This document shows positions 33,441-45,590 of a stretch of DNA of 64,000 bases, piece by piece. Under the pieces are notes generated by a model. The model was not told where the DNA came from. It made no database searches and saw only the letters and a program-made list of their open reading frames with translations. The DNA lies in NCBI GenBank assembly GCA_027943335.1, contig BSBK01006386.1:186001-250000 (forward strand). Direction: 5' to 3'. The position numbers were made by a program, and so were the translations under genes. Source of the DNA: Chamaecyparis obtusa. Taxonomy: Eukaryota; Streptophyta; Pinopsida; Cupressales; Cupressaceae. The stretch's first letter is position 1. Each line of letters opens with the position of its first letter.

Positions 33441-34960
33441 AAAAGAAAGTTGATTGGATTATAGATAGTGGTTGTTCACATCATATGACTGGAGACATGA
33501 AAAAGTTCATTATGTTTAACAATTATGATGGAGGAGTTGTTAGAGTTGGAAATAATGCACCTTGTTTGATTAAAGGTATAGGATCTATTACTCTTGATGG
33601 AAAGACTAATACTGATGATATTTACTTTGTGGATGGTTTGAAACATAATATTTTGAGTGTTGGACAGTTAGTTGATAAGGGATATCAAGTTTCGTTTAAT
33701 GAGAAAACTTGTGTGATAAAAGACAAAGATTGAAATTTGATTGGTACTGGATCTAGAATCAGAGGTAATGTATTTCAGTTTTATCCTACTAAGATGACAT
33801 GCTTGATTACTACGATTTATGATAGTTGGTTATGGCACAGAAGATTTTTTCATATAAATAATGATAACATTGTGAAAGTGAGTACTACACTTGCAGTAAG
33901 AGATTTTCCTAGAATTATGAAGCCTACTAACATGATGTGCAAGGAATGTGTGATGGCCAAACTGAAGAGAAGATCATTTCCCAGTAAGAAGTTTACATCA
34001 GCAAAGAAGTTGGAGATTGTTCATACAGACTTGAGCAGTCCTAAAAGGACTAGAGGATTCTATGGAGAAAGGTATTTTATGATTCTTGTTGATGATTTTA
34101 CAAGAATGATGTGGATTGCATTTCTTAAAGAAAAATCTGAAGCATTTGATAAGTTTAAGGTCATTAAGAATAAAGTTGAGAATGAATCTGGAATGAAGAT
34201 TAAATGTTTGAGATCAGATAGAGGTGGATAATTTACTTCTAGAGAATTTAACACCTTTTGTGAAGTGAATGGTATTAAGAGACAATTTTCAGCCCCTAGG
34301 ACACCTGAACAAAATGGTATTGCAAAAAGAACAAATAGATTAGTGACTGAAGTAGCAAGAGCTATGTTATTTGAGAATGACTTAGCGAATATATTCTAGA
34401 GAGAATCAGTGAACACAATAGTATATACAATGAGAAAAGTAAAAATTAGAGTAGACACAGACAAGACACCCTATGAACTATGGTTTGGACATGCACCCTC
34501 AATTAAGTATTTTAGAATTTTTGGAAGCAAATGTTATCTAAAGAGAGATGATGACATTGGAAAGTTTGATCCTAGAAGTGATGAAGGTATATTTTTTGGA
34601 TATTCTTTGAAAATAAAAGCTTATAGATGTTACAATAACAGAACTAAGACTATTGTTGAGAGCACAAATGTTAAAGTTGATGAAAAGTTCAAAATTCAGG
34701 AAAGAATGCTTGATTATGAATCAGATGAAGGAACTCATCCTAGATCTAACATTCAGACTACTGAATTATTCTATGAAACTGATAGTGATTTGTTGAATGA
34801 AAGCCACAGTGAGGTAATTGAAGAACTGACACGTGAAGTGAGATCTGAGATAGTGACACCTAACAAGAATTTATCAAGGAATCATCCTGTTGAGCAGATT
34901 ATTGGAAGCATAGACAAAGGAGTTCAGACTCGAGATAAGGTACAAGAATAGTTATGTTTG
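33441..34960 (+). pseudogene. Copia protease-integrase (degenerate)
   Basis: The protease core DWIIDSGCSHHMTGD is at about 33,451-33,495. The integrase zinc region runs from WLWHRRFFHINN (about 33,829) to CKECVMAK (about 33,940-33,963). The catalytic triad can be traced as D in VHTDLSSP, D in LRSDRGG (followed by a stop) and E in PEQNGIAKRTNR (about 34,300-34,345). Downstream, TPYELWFGHAPSIKYFRIFG is the conserved copia GKGY-region equivalent. Stops near 33,731, 34,229, 34,397 and 34,949 interrupt it. Confidence 0.9.
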
Positions 34961-36489
34961 ATTTCTCAAATTGAACCTAAATCTACTAGTGAAGCTTGTG
35001 AAGATTAACATTGGATTAAAGCTATGAAAGAAGAACTATATCAAATTGAAAAGAACAAGACATGTGAATTAGTCCCTAGACCTAAAGAAAAGAATGTTTT
35101 AGGAGCAAAATGGGTATTCAGAAACAAGATGAATGAACAAGGAGAAGTAGTAAGGAACAAAGAAAGATTGGCATGTAAGAGATACAACAAGAAGGAATTG
35201 ACTATGAAGAAACTTTTGCACCAGTAGCAAGAATTGAAGCAATAAGAATGTTTTTGGTTTATGCAGCTTTTAAGAAGTTCAAAGTGTATCCGATGGATGT
35301 TAAGTCAACATTTATGAATGGAGAGTTGGAAGAAGAAGTTTGCATTGAGCAGCCTAAAGGTTTTTCTTTAACTCAAGAAGGAGACATGGTATGTAAACTG
35401 AAGAAAGCTTTATATGGACTAAAGCAAGCAACTAGAAATTGGTATGCAAGATTGGACAAGTATTTGATAAAATTAGGATTTACAAAAGGAATAGCTGATA
35501 GCAACCTATACAAAAAAGAAATTGAAGATGGTTTGTTGGTTGTAGTTATTTTTGTTGATGATATCATTTTTGGAGGAGAAGATGAAGCCAGTGATAAATT
35601 TACAGATGAAATGAAGACTGAATTTGAAATGAGTATGATTGGTGAAATGAAATATTTTTTGGGATTGTAGATAATACAGAATAGTGATGGTATCTTTGTA
35701 ATTCAGAAAAAGTACTTGAATGATTTGTTAAAGAGCTTTGGAATGGAGAACTGTAAACTAGTTGGAACACCTATGGTAATTGGACATAAGTTATCTAGCA
35801 CAGATGAGACTCCTGCAGTGGAATAAAAGAAGTACAGATCTATGATTGGAGGATTGTAGTACTTGACACATAAAAGACCTAATATAGCACATTCAGTTGG
35901 AATTGTAGCAAGATTTCAAGCTGAACCTAGAGAATCACATTATGCAGCAATAAAGAGGATACTGAGATATTTAAGAGGCACAATTGAGTATAGATTGTGG
36001 TATGAAAAATATGATGATTTTACCCTATGTGCATATATAGATGCTGATTGGGGAGGCAGTGTTGATGATAAAAAGAGCACTAGTGGTGGAGCATTTTTCC
36101 TTGGAGGAAGATAGGTTTCTTGGCTAAGAAAGAAGTAGAATTATATTTCACAAAGCATGGCATAAGCATAGTATGTAGCAGCAGCAAACAATTGTAACCA
36201 AATAATTTTGATGAAGCAGATGCTAAAGGATATTGGAGTAAAATTTGTTGAGCCTGTTGTTATACATTGTGACAACACTAGTACAGTTAGTATGTCTAAG
36301 AACCCTGCATTACATTCTAAGACAAAGCATATAGAGATAAAGTATCATGTAGTAAGAGAGAAAGTTGCTGAGAAAGAAGTCAGACTTGAATACATAAGCA
36401 CAAAGGAGCAGATTGTAGACATATTTACAAAATCTTTTCCTAAGGATAGATTTGAGTATTTGAGAGGTATGCTTGGGGTTATGACCTAG
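34961..36489 (+). pseudogene. Copia reverse transcriptase-RNase H (degenerate)
   Basis: RT motifs are AMKEELYQIEKN and LGAKWVFRNKMN (35,024-35,130), then [19 protein letters not shown] (35,284-35,340), [16 protein letters not shown], and the catalytic box FVDDIIF (about 35,550-35,570; usually YVDD). A one-base deletion near 35,190 moves the frame. RNase H is seen as AYIDADWGGS (about 36,034-36,063) and TKHIEIKYHVVREK (about 36,324-36,365). The frame ends at TAG 36,487-36,489. Stops at about 35,668, 35,824, 35,857, 36,112 and 36,136 mostly sit where Gln is expected. Confidence 0.93.
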
Positions 36490-36867
36490 CCTAATTTTGA
36501 GAAGTGATGTAGATTTTTGCATCTGTCTAGTGGTATATGAGAACTATCTTTCTTCTGGACTAGATGTTAGTACTTCCTCTATGGGGGAGTATCTATATTT
36601 GAGCTGAGTCATGAGGAATCTAGTGAATGTATTTTCTGAACAGTGTCTTTTGACATTAGAGTTTTTGTTGACATAATGATGAAATTTCTATCATTGATGT
36701 TAATGGGGGAGAAGTGTACATGAAAAACCATTTGTACCATCTATTGGAGAGAACTAAATACAAAAATGAAGCAAGATTTGATTGATGAAGAGGACTTGAA
36801 GTATTTTTTAGAGTAGCAGTGTTGGATTTATGGAACATTGGATGTTTTTCATTTATGTTTCCATCAA

Positions 36868-36882
36868 TGCCAATGGGGGAGA
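36868..36882 (+). promoter_or_regulatory. Polypurine tract of the copia element
   Basis: CAATGGGGGAGAT lies directly before the 3' LTR. Near-identical tracts, ATGGGGGAG, also occur at 36,581 and 36,703, within the 390 bp between the end of pol and the LTR. Confidence 0.88.
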
Positions 36883-36883
36883 T

Positions 36884-38057
36884 TATTAGGAATGAATTCT
36901 GAATATATCCTATGGGAGTATTAGAAGCCATTCTTTAGTAGTTGTTGCATTCATGACTATGATTGTCATTGATGTCAATGCAGTGATCTACTGAAGATTA
37001 GCAGAGGAGCAGATAGTGTTTGGGTTAGCGCATGTGGGATATTGTAGATCAAGATATGAGATGTTAAGGACTTACGAAATGATGTATTATATGTTCATGG
37101 TTAAGAGCACAGATAGTAATTCATTTATTCATGGAAGTTATGAGCATTTCAGTGGAAGCAGTATTTTGGTAGTGTTCCTGAGTAGTAGTTTGTGGTAATT
37201 GGGTGATATCTCCTAATCAGGATGGAATCTGGTTATGTGTAGTTAGAGAGAAGTTGAAGACATGTTGATAGTGATGTGGTCGATAGTGCAAAATTTGAGG
37301 TCACACAAGTGAAGAGTTATTCTAATTGGAAGGTGGCAGTTTTGTTTAATTTTTGTGTAGCGCGTGGAAACTTTTATTTTGTAATTTGTATGCTGACTCA
37401 TTTGTAATTACTTGAGTGTGGTATAGAGGAAGGAAATTTTTCCTTGTTGTATGAAGGAATATATAATTTTCAAAGTGAATTTGTGAAGAGGATATCCGAG
37501 GTACAGAGATCTGAAATTAAGATCTGGTGTAGCAGTGAGTGTGGTTTGGCATAGTCAGACAGGAGGTAACATATTTTTGAGATCAATAATATTTTGATAT
37601 TATTCTATTGAATAATCTAGAGATCAGTTGGACGGTGTGTTCAGTGATCTTGCCATTGAAACTATTTGGGTAGTGGGTCCTTCTGTCTTCCATAACTCCT
37701 AAAAGAGTTAGAATCTTTTAGAAGAGATTCAAAATCTCCTAACATGGATTCATATGTGTTGAATGTATTTCATAAGACTCCTAATAGATTCCATCCTTTC
37801 ACAAGGAATATTCATATTAGTGCATCTTTTGTGGGCATCATTCCCACCGGGGTTTACTCTTTGATCAAGAGGTTCCCTAGTCAACATATCTTGTATCATT
37901 GTGTTATTGTGCATGAATACCTTTCTATGGTTGTTGGTTACATTTCTTATATGGTTAAAATCTATTAAATTTGATAAAGGTTATAATTATCTGATAACTG
38001 ATTAAACCCCCCCCCCCCCGCCCTCTCAGTTATCTTGGTGGAATTTACTTTCTAACA
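36884..38057 (+). repeat. 3' LTR of the copia element
   Basis: About 1,174 bp, starting TATTAGGAATG and ending TTTCTAACA. It has a long C run near 38,008-38,020 just before CCCTCTCAGTTAT. Confidence 0.95.
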
Positions 38058-38990
38058 CTATCATGGGTGGACCTTTTTTCTATAGCTTCTCTTAAGCCTA
38101 TTCTGGTATACAATCAAGTGATCATATGCTTTCTATCTCTTTTCTTCAAGAAGATCTAGTTGGGTGAATTGGGCTACATGATAGTCTTCATCAGTGACTA
38201 GGTTCTTGAGTGAAATACATAGTGATGGAAGTTCAACCTCAATTAGTAACATGAATTAAACACCATATACAAGGGAGCATAGGGTGATTCCTATAGGATA
38301 GAAGAATGAAGTGTGATATTCTGAAAGGGAGGGATTGATTTGGAGGTTCTAGTCATGACTAGTATTATTGAAAACCTTTTCAAATATTTTTGGAATGGTC
38401 TTATTGGTTTCCTCATCCTAGTTGTTACCTTAGGGAAAATATGGACTGGAGAAGTAGTGATGGATGTGGAATTAATCACACAAATATTTCATGTGTTAGT
38501 TTTCAAATGGAGTGTCACGATTTTTTAAAATGGTGGAAGGGATGCCAAAATGACAAATCATGTTGTAGAGGGTGAACTTGGAAATTTGGAAACCTGTACT
38601 GAGGGTCACCAAAAATTTTTCTACCCACTTAGTGAAATATTTAGTAGAAGTTATAATAGATTTGTGTCTATCAGAGGATAGGGGAGTGATCTTACCAACA
38701 AGTTAAAATCCCCAACATGAGAAGGGCCATAGAGGCACAATAGGATTTAGACCTTGTGTTGGGGCATGGACAAGATTTACATGCTTCTGAAAAGGTAGAC
38801 ATCTCTTCACAAATTTATAGTCATCATTCTCCATAGTAGGATTGTATTATATTTTTCTAAGAAGTTGTTTGGATAAGACCATACCACTCATGTGGGCATC
38901 ATAGGTTTTGATGTGAATCTCTTGTAATGCTAGGGAGGCCTCATTGGATTCTAAACATCGAGATAATACCTTTTGATAATCATGATGATA
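38058..38990 (-). pseudogene. Tat-like integrase, zinc and catalytic core part
   Basis: Minus-strand reading, around stops, gives HMSGMVLSKQLLRKI, DDYKFVKRCLPFQKH, PLWPFSCWGF and SIITSTKYFTKWVEKF. This is the typical gypsy pattern of zinc region followed by the catalytic core (WPFxxWGxD...DYFTKWVEA). Closer to the copia insertion it reads LLEEKR-stop-KAYDHLIVYQNRLKRSY, which is continued at 31,170. Some catalytic residues have changed or are stops. Confidence 0.8.
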
Positions 38991-39179
38991 TAGGGTATTT
39001 TCAGCAAAGGTGTACCAAGATGATCAATGTGTAAAGTTTTGACATTGGGTACGATTGAGGTGGGGGATATGATACCATCCTTTAAGTTGGTATAGATCAT
39101 GGTACCATTGATACTGAGGACCAACCAAGATAGACAAGATTTCAAAATGGACAATCTTATAAGCTGGTGTATGGAGCTT

Positions 39180-39720
39180 CTCAACTAAGCATTCATATCC
39201 TGATACATCATGTGGGACCTCAAGAAGAGAAGAAATGGTGGCCAAAGAATATTTTGCCTTGTTTTTCAATCTAGGGACTTGTATGAACTGTTAGACCAGA
39301 AATTACTATTTAATTCCATCCACCATTTCCTTTTATAGTAATAACTTGTCATCTTTTGTTTGAAATTCATTGAGGACCTATTTGATGATAAGTTGTGAGT
39401 CTCCAAACACCTTAATTTCTATGATATGCCATTTCATTGTTATTTTTAGCCCAGAAATGTGGGCCTCATACTATGCTATGTTTTTTGTATAGGGGAACCA
39501 TAGCTTGAATGACTTAGGGATTTAATCACCTTGAGGAGTGACAAAAAATTTCCTTGCCCATGATCCAAGAGATGTGTATGATACATCAAAATATAGATCC
39601 AAATAGGTTTCTTCTTTGACCATACAAAGGTGTTCATCTGGGAATTCCATGACCAAGGGATATGCATCTACCAATGGAGATTTAGCTCACTAATCTACGA
39701 TGACTTATAATTTTATTACT
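39180..39720 (-). pseudogene. Tat-like RNase H
   Basis: On the minus strand: EYEAHISGLKITMKWHIIEI, VFGDSQLIIKQV, then after a stop VPRLKNKAKYSLATISSLLE. This is the recognisable EYEALxxGL...GDSQLxxxQ...N..AD.LA pattern of the archaeal-type RNase H that Tat-lineage elements carry in addition to the usual one. The D of NxAD is Y here. Confidence 0.8.
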
Positions 39721-40059
39721 TTTTTGTCTACATATTGGATATCAAACTCACTGAGAAGCATAACCCACTTAGTAATATAGCCCATGAGTGTAGTATGAGA
39801 GAGTATATACTTGAGGGGATCCACTTTAGATATGAACTTGACTATATGGCTAAGTATGTGGCGTCAAATTGTTTGAGTGGTAAAGACCATCGCAATGCAT
39901 GGTTTTTCCATTGGAGAATAATTAAGCTCATAGCCCATCATTGTACAACTAATGTAGTAGATGGCACATTCTTTTCCATTATCATCTTGCTAAGAAAGAA
40001 GTGCCTCCAATATTATTATATTATATGAAATTTATAGTATGGGGGATTTCTAGGAGTAG

Positions 40060-41185
40060 GTGGCACAAGAATTGGTGGGTTTGTAAGGTATTATTTGATC
40101 TTTTTGAAACCTTTTTGACAAAGAGGACCCCATTTGAAATTTATTTCCTTGCATAGAAGGTGTGTGAATGGTTGACATTTTTTAGAAAATTATTTTTAGA
40201 TGCACCTGAGTACAGATTAGAGTTTCCCTTGTAGACTACACAACTACTTGAGAGTTTTACAGGGAGGAATTTCAATTATAGCTTTGATATTTTTATCTAT
40301 CTCTTTGCCTCGCCTTGATACTATGAAGCCTAAGATTTTTCCATATGTGACCCCAAAGATACATTTCTTCAGGTTGAGTTTTAGCCCATACTTATGGAGG
40401 CGATCAAATATACATTCAATAATATTAAGATGATTGTCTATCATTCTATGTTTTCCCAAGATGTCATCTACATATTATTCAAGGATTTGAGGGACCATGT
40501 TGTGAAAGATGACAATCATGACTCTTTTATATGTGGCCCTTGTATTCTTTAGACCAAAGGGAATGACATTGTAACAAAAGGTACTCCATGGGGTTGTGAG
40601 TGTTGTAATAGGATAATCTTCTTTAGTAATTCATATTTGATTGTAACCAGAGAAACCATCCATGAGTGGCCAAATTTCATGTTTGTCTATGAGGTCCACT
40701 AGTATGTCAATGTTTGGTAAAGGAAAATCATCCTTAGGACAAGACTTGTTGAGATATCTTAAGTATATACATATTCTAATATCACCTAACAACTTAGATA
40801 GTAGCACCATATTGTAGATCTAATATGAGTAGTCAATGGGATGAATGAATTTATCCTATAGGATTTTCTCTATCTCTTCTTCAACCAATAGGGCCACCTT
40901 GGGATGCATTTTTTGGAGATTCTTCTTGATTGGTTTGATGTTTGGGTCCACTGAAAGATGATGAACCGCTAGGTTGGGGTCTAGCCAAGGAATGTGAGAA
41001 TAAGACCATGAAAAATTAATATTGGCCTTGCATAGTAATGTTGAGAGAGTCATATCTTCAACCTCTAACAATGATGCTTCTATGTATGTGATTCGTGAGC
41101 ATTCCTCTATTTCCAAGTTGACAGGTTTGGTCTCTTCAATTAGAATGGATGTCTTCTCTGGCTGATTATTATGTATGAGACTCAT
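40060..41185 (-). pseudogene. Tat-like reverse transcriptase
   Basis: The minus-strand motifs in order are INFSWSYSHIPWLDP (about 41,040-40,985), HPKVALLVEEEIEKIL (about 40,904-40,857), a CPKDDFPLPNID stretch, DGFSGYNQI followed by a stop, and the catalytic YVDD at 40,474-40,463. YGLKLNLKKCIFGVTYGKIL and LGFIVSRRGKEID follow to about 40,270. This is a standard gypsy RT with an intact YVDD box and stops elsewhere. Confidence 0.9.
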
Positions 41186-42239
41186 CCTCTAGTGCTTCAA
41201 AACAGTTTTCACTAGAGGATACATCCTTTATTTTTCTCTTTTTGGAGTCAAGACATGCTCTAGATGGGTTTTCACTAGGAGACCCAAGTTTTTATTTTTT
41301 ATTTTTATTTTTGTGACTAAGGACTTCCTCTTCCCAAAAATATACCTAGGAATCCAACTTGTTGACATGTATGGAATCAAACCCCCAGTCATGTTGTTGT
41401 CCTATTTCCCAATGAATTCTAGGAGCACATCCTTCCTTTGAAACACATCGATGTGGGTGATACTTGGTTGGTCCTAGTCTATGAGTTTGGGATGTACAAG
41501 TGGAAGGTCAATAAAGTTGATGGAAATTTTGTGGAGGATAGAGTTTCCTAGGAATATTTTTTTACTAAGTATATCATCATAGGATCCCTTAATTTCCTCT
41601 TCAGGAATGGTTTCAACCTCAAAAATTTCACCCATGGTATTACACAAGGTATATTAAATTGCATTGGTGCCTACAATTGTGTCAAGGCCAAATCTAGGAC
41701 CTTGATTTATTGGTCATTCAATAGGTTCAATAGGATCCCTCATGCCATTTTCTTCACAGCCTAAATCACCACCTTGGTAATCCCACTATTCAATAGCCAA
41801 TTTGTGAGATTTAGGATATTTCTCCTTAAAGTAATCAAGGAGTGAGTTTTTGGGAGGTGGAGAGTCTTGGTGCAACCATATTTTTATGTTAGCTACCATC
41901 TCTTTTTTGTTTCAAATCCTACTAGAAATGAATGTTGAGTTCCTAATTTTTCTTGAGTTGGGGTTCATTTTTCTTTGTCTGATTCTAGTGGGAAAGGCAT
42001 CCTTGAGTATGTCAATCAAGGGGAAATACCCCTATCATATATGCATTTGATAGATTGTACTCCTGAGATCTCTTGTTATTGATCTCGATAGTGGAAAGAG
42101 TGGATGCAATTATTATCTTAGGATTAGTTTGAAAGAAAGAGGAGCTAGTGATAGAAGTGCTAATGTCAATTCCAAGACAATAATTTGAATAGGGGAATGG
42201 AGCTTCTAACACACAACAATATATGAAAGATTGAGGATT

Positions 42240-42640
42240 AGCATGAATATTGATGTCAATTATATTGTGGGAGAATTTAATCCTCTAATGAAATGTTGAG
42301 GAAATGACTTGTATGGAATGGATCCATGGGAAACCAAGGAAGATGTTTTATGGTAGTTCAAGATCAACAACATGATACACCATATTTTTTTATTTTTGGG
42401 CCCACTTGAATAGGAAATGAAATAGTACCCTCAGAGGTATGATGTAGGTTGTCATATGCCTTGACGGTGATGACTTATTGTGTGATATCAACCTTAGTTT
42501 ACCTCACCTATGTTATGAACTTCAACATACACAATTTTAGAGCTGAACCATTATCTATCATGACCCACTTGACTTCAAAGGACTTAACCATAATGACGAT
42601 GCAAAGTGGAAGGTTTTGATCTTGTGAAATATATGGAATG
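42240..42640 (-). pseudogene. Tat-like aspartic protease region
   Basis: Minus strand: VKWVMIDNGSALKLCMLKF near 42,590-42,540, then VKAYDNLHHTSEGTISFPIQ and, with a frame change, PLNIFLGFPWIHSI. This matches the plant Tat/Athila protease layout (IDxGSALNxCPL ... VKAYDxT...G ... LLGRPWIH). The active site reads D-N-G. Confidence 0.72.
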
Positions 42641-43037
42641 TCATGTAGTTTAAATGATAAGCCAAAAGGTGTTGATAAATGACCCACAAGGGCTTGTAAC
42701 TATGTGACATCGACGTCATTAAGGACATGCAAATCTTGTAGGGATTTTGTGAGAATATCATGATCAATGGGTGATGTATGAAGGAGATCCCAAGGTATTC
42801 TAAAAGGTTATATTTTTTAAAGGAGGAAGATGTGGTAGAAGCACCAACAACAAATATTTTTCCCCATCATGTAGTAATTGCACGTTGATTATCCAATCCA
42901 TTGACATGGACTATATTAACAGAGGGTTTAATCTAGGTGATACAACCAACAATATTGTCATAACTGATGTAGGCTTGAGTGTAATATTTTCCATCACCAT
43001 GGTCACCTTGTTTTATTTTGCCTTGGTTTTGGGGTGG

Positions 43038-44659
43038 TTAGCTTGTGTTGGTTGGGGTTTTTCTTGTGTCATGTTTGGGAAACACATTTTGGTAGATTTT
43101 CATATTTGCATTTGGTGAAGCTTGTGATAGGGGGTCAACTATGATTTCCTTATGATCTATGAGATCTTGGATGTAATATTTTAGCTTCATGCACTTAATA
43201 GTGGTATACCCTCTAACATGGTGATAGTCATAGTATTCATTCTCCTTATACCATGTAGGTTTAGGAGAAGACTCATCAAAGGGTTGAGTCTGTGGACAAA
43301 CAATCAAAATGGACTTAGCCATTCTTTGAAAGATAAAATACAAAGGTTCACCCAAAGGAATGAATGTGCACTTTTACGTATTCTAGATGCAAGGTGTTGG
43401 TTGTCCCTAAGGAAATGAGATGGAGTTGGTATTTTGAGCCATCAACTAAAAAAATAAGAGGTGGTGGTAGTTGTGGACAAGCTATAACAACTTGGACATG
43501 CTTTGTGTCCATGGTCCCATCAATGACCACATTCTTGTTTTTATTCTAGTAGTAGGTATGATTGTTAATAGGTTTTTCATAATGCCCTTCCTTTTAGTGT
43601 TTGATAGTGTCTTCATCTAAGAGGCCTCTCTCAATGTACGAACCTTTTTTCTTAGATGTCCTTGTAAGTGTGAATGCAATTCATGCGCATATAATGGGCC
43701 ATCTTGGGGTGTAGGTTACCAATGAAAATTTGACCAAATACTTCTTGGGGGGTTGATATGGAATTCTTGTGGTGAGGTTTTTCCATCTTTGAGGGTATTC
43801 AGCTAGGCTCTCAACTCCCTTCTGTTTAGAATTGTAGATAGTTAGGGCTCTCACTATTGTCTGTATACTATGAAACATTTTTTAAAAATAACTCTACAAA
43901 TGTGTTGAATGTGCCATATGGGATCTTGTAGAACCATTCTAAGGTTGTGGCCTATAGATTTTTGGAAAAGAGGCACATGAGGTAGTTTTTTTAGGAAACC
44001 TCTTGAAAGGCCATGTAAAAATCTTTGACATGGTTGATGGGATCAACCTTCCCTCTACATCTATCAAATTTTGGAGTCCTAAAGTGTTTAGGGAAGGGTA
44101 TTGTTGTGATAGACAGATCATATGGGTACAAAAAAACCTTCTCAAACTTGAAAGTTTTGGTTTTTGTGCTCAAGTGTAGCTCTTTGAGATAATTTTCAAT
44201 CTCTTCCCTCTCAGAATTAAAATTTTATGAAGTGGGTGCACCCATTACATTGAATTTTAATACTTGATATTATTCAAATGGTGCTTGGGAATATGTTAGT
44301 TTTTAAGGGGATGTATTGGGGTTTGGTAAGGTGAATGTGAAGATGCATATACAGGTTGTAATAGTTTCTCTTACAACTAAGTTGTATATACCTATTGGGG
44401 CTGTACCTATTGTTGGTAGAAGGGTGTTTTTTGTTGTTGTTGTGATGGGTGGTAAGTGGGATGTGTGCATGTTTTACTTGCATAGTTTGGGTATGTTGTA
44501 ATACCATCAAAGGATGGATAAGTTCCCTGGGTATTTATAGCTCTAGAAGGAGGCACAAGATAATTTACATAGGAATGTGCAGGGTTTTCTTGTTGTATAG
44601 ATGGGACAATTTGAATAGAAAAAAATGAAGGCATAGCTAAGTAATTAATGTACATAGGA
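43038..44659 (-). pseudogene. Tat-like gag, central and C-terminal part
   Basis: From high to low coordinates: a Pro/Gln/Tyr-rich segment (44,655-44,407) containing TYHPSQQQQKTPFYQQ; a capsid-like region with PKHFRTPKFDRCRGKVDP and VKDFYMAFQEVS (44,110-43,990); and SLAEYPQRWKNLTTRI (about 43,810). A zinc-knuckle-like region reads YYDYHHVRGYTTIKCMKLKY and YIQDLIDHKE (43,240-43,150). The first Cys of the knuckle is Tyr here. Several frame breaks are present. Confidence 0.78.
44657..44659. repeat. Target-site duplication GGA, left copy
   Basis: GGA at 44,657-44,659 matches GGA at 55,799-55,801. Three-base duplications are diagnostic of CACTA insertion. Confidence 0.8.
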
Positions 44660-45094
44660 CACTAGTACATTTGAGGCCAAATTCCAATGGCCATTTGTTG
44701 GATTTCCAATGCCTATTTGTTAGCATTTTGACACGTGTCTGTCACCATTTTTGTGTTGGAAATGGTGATGGCAGTGACAATCGTTGGTATTCTAACATCA
44801 GTACCTGTCAGAATTGGGAACATAAATAACAATTTTACTATGTGACCAATCCGTCGAAAGATTATTTTTATGGCATTTTGTCAATCGACGTTCTGACAGA
44901 TTGGTAGTATATTTCGACAGGACATTCTGTCAAAGGTATATTAGTCCTCTTGCACAAATCTATCAGAGTGGTGTCCTGTCTAATGGTGACCGGTCAGAGT
45001 TCTGAAGGTTTGTAATATACTATCGATGGACCAACCCATCGGACGTGTAGCGCGTCTGTCAGAAATGCTTTACTAATCATTGAAAAAGCAACAG

Positions 45095-45590
45095 ATTAGC
45101 ATATTAAAGAAAACAAAGCTAAAGAGACCATCATAGTTGGTCTCCATATTTGGTCCATATACCAAAAAAACATTTTACATTTTGTTAGCTCATCAAATAA
45201 GAGGATTTGAAAGAATTTAATATAATATTTTCATGATAACGTACATTATTAAGCTGACATTGCACAAATTTATCAACTCTGTGCATTTTTAGACATCAAA
45301 CATAGTGATAAAGAAACATCTCCTCCCATGGCCTACAATACTCAAGCCATAGGAGGGGATGCTTCTTTATGGATGTGTTTGATGTCTACAAGTGCGTGAA
45401 GTAGATAAATTCATTCAGTGTCAAACTAAAATAATGTATGTTATACATGAAAATATTATCCATTAAATGCTTTCAAATCACTGCATTTGATGAGCTAACA
45501 AAATGTAAAAAAATTTGTGAGTATATGGACCAAGGATAGAGACCAACTATGATGGTCTCTTGAGCTATGCTATCTTTAGTCCTAGCTACT
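45095..45590. repeat. Large palindrome, arms about 235 bp
   Basis: Left arm about 45,095-45,330 and right arm about 45,355-45,590, with a loop of about 25 bp. Matching stretches include GAGACCATCATAGTTGGTCTC, ACATTTTGTTAGCTCATCAAA and GACATCAAACA, each with its reverse complement on the other side. A transcript would fold into a long hairpin. Confidence 0.88.

Larger units (their letters stand above)
31171..38057 (+). mobile_element. Ty1/copia element, full length, degenerate
   Basis: LTRs at 31,171-32,336 and 36,884-38,057 enclose gag, protease, integrase, RT and RNase H in the copia order, 6,887 bp in all. Flanking 5-mers are CTATT (31,166-31,170) and CTATC (38,058-38,062), a target duplication with one transition. 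The PBS is canonical and a GGGGGAGA polypurine tract precedes the 3' LTR. The first bases of the 3' LTR read TATTAGG against TGTTAGG in the 5' copy. It inserted into the integrase region of the Tat-like element. Confidence 0.96.
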
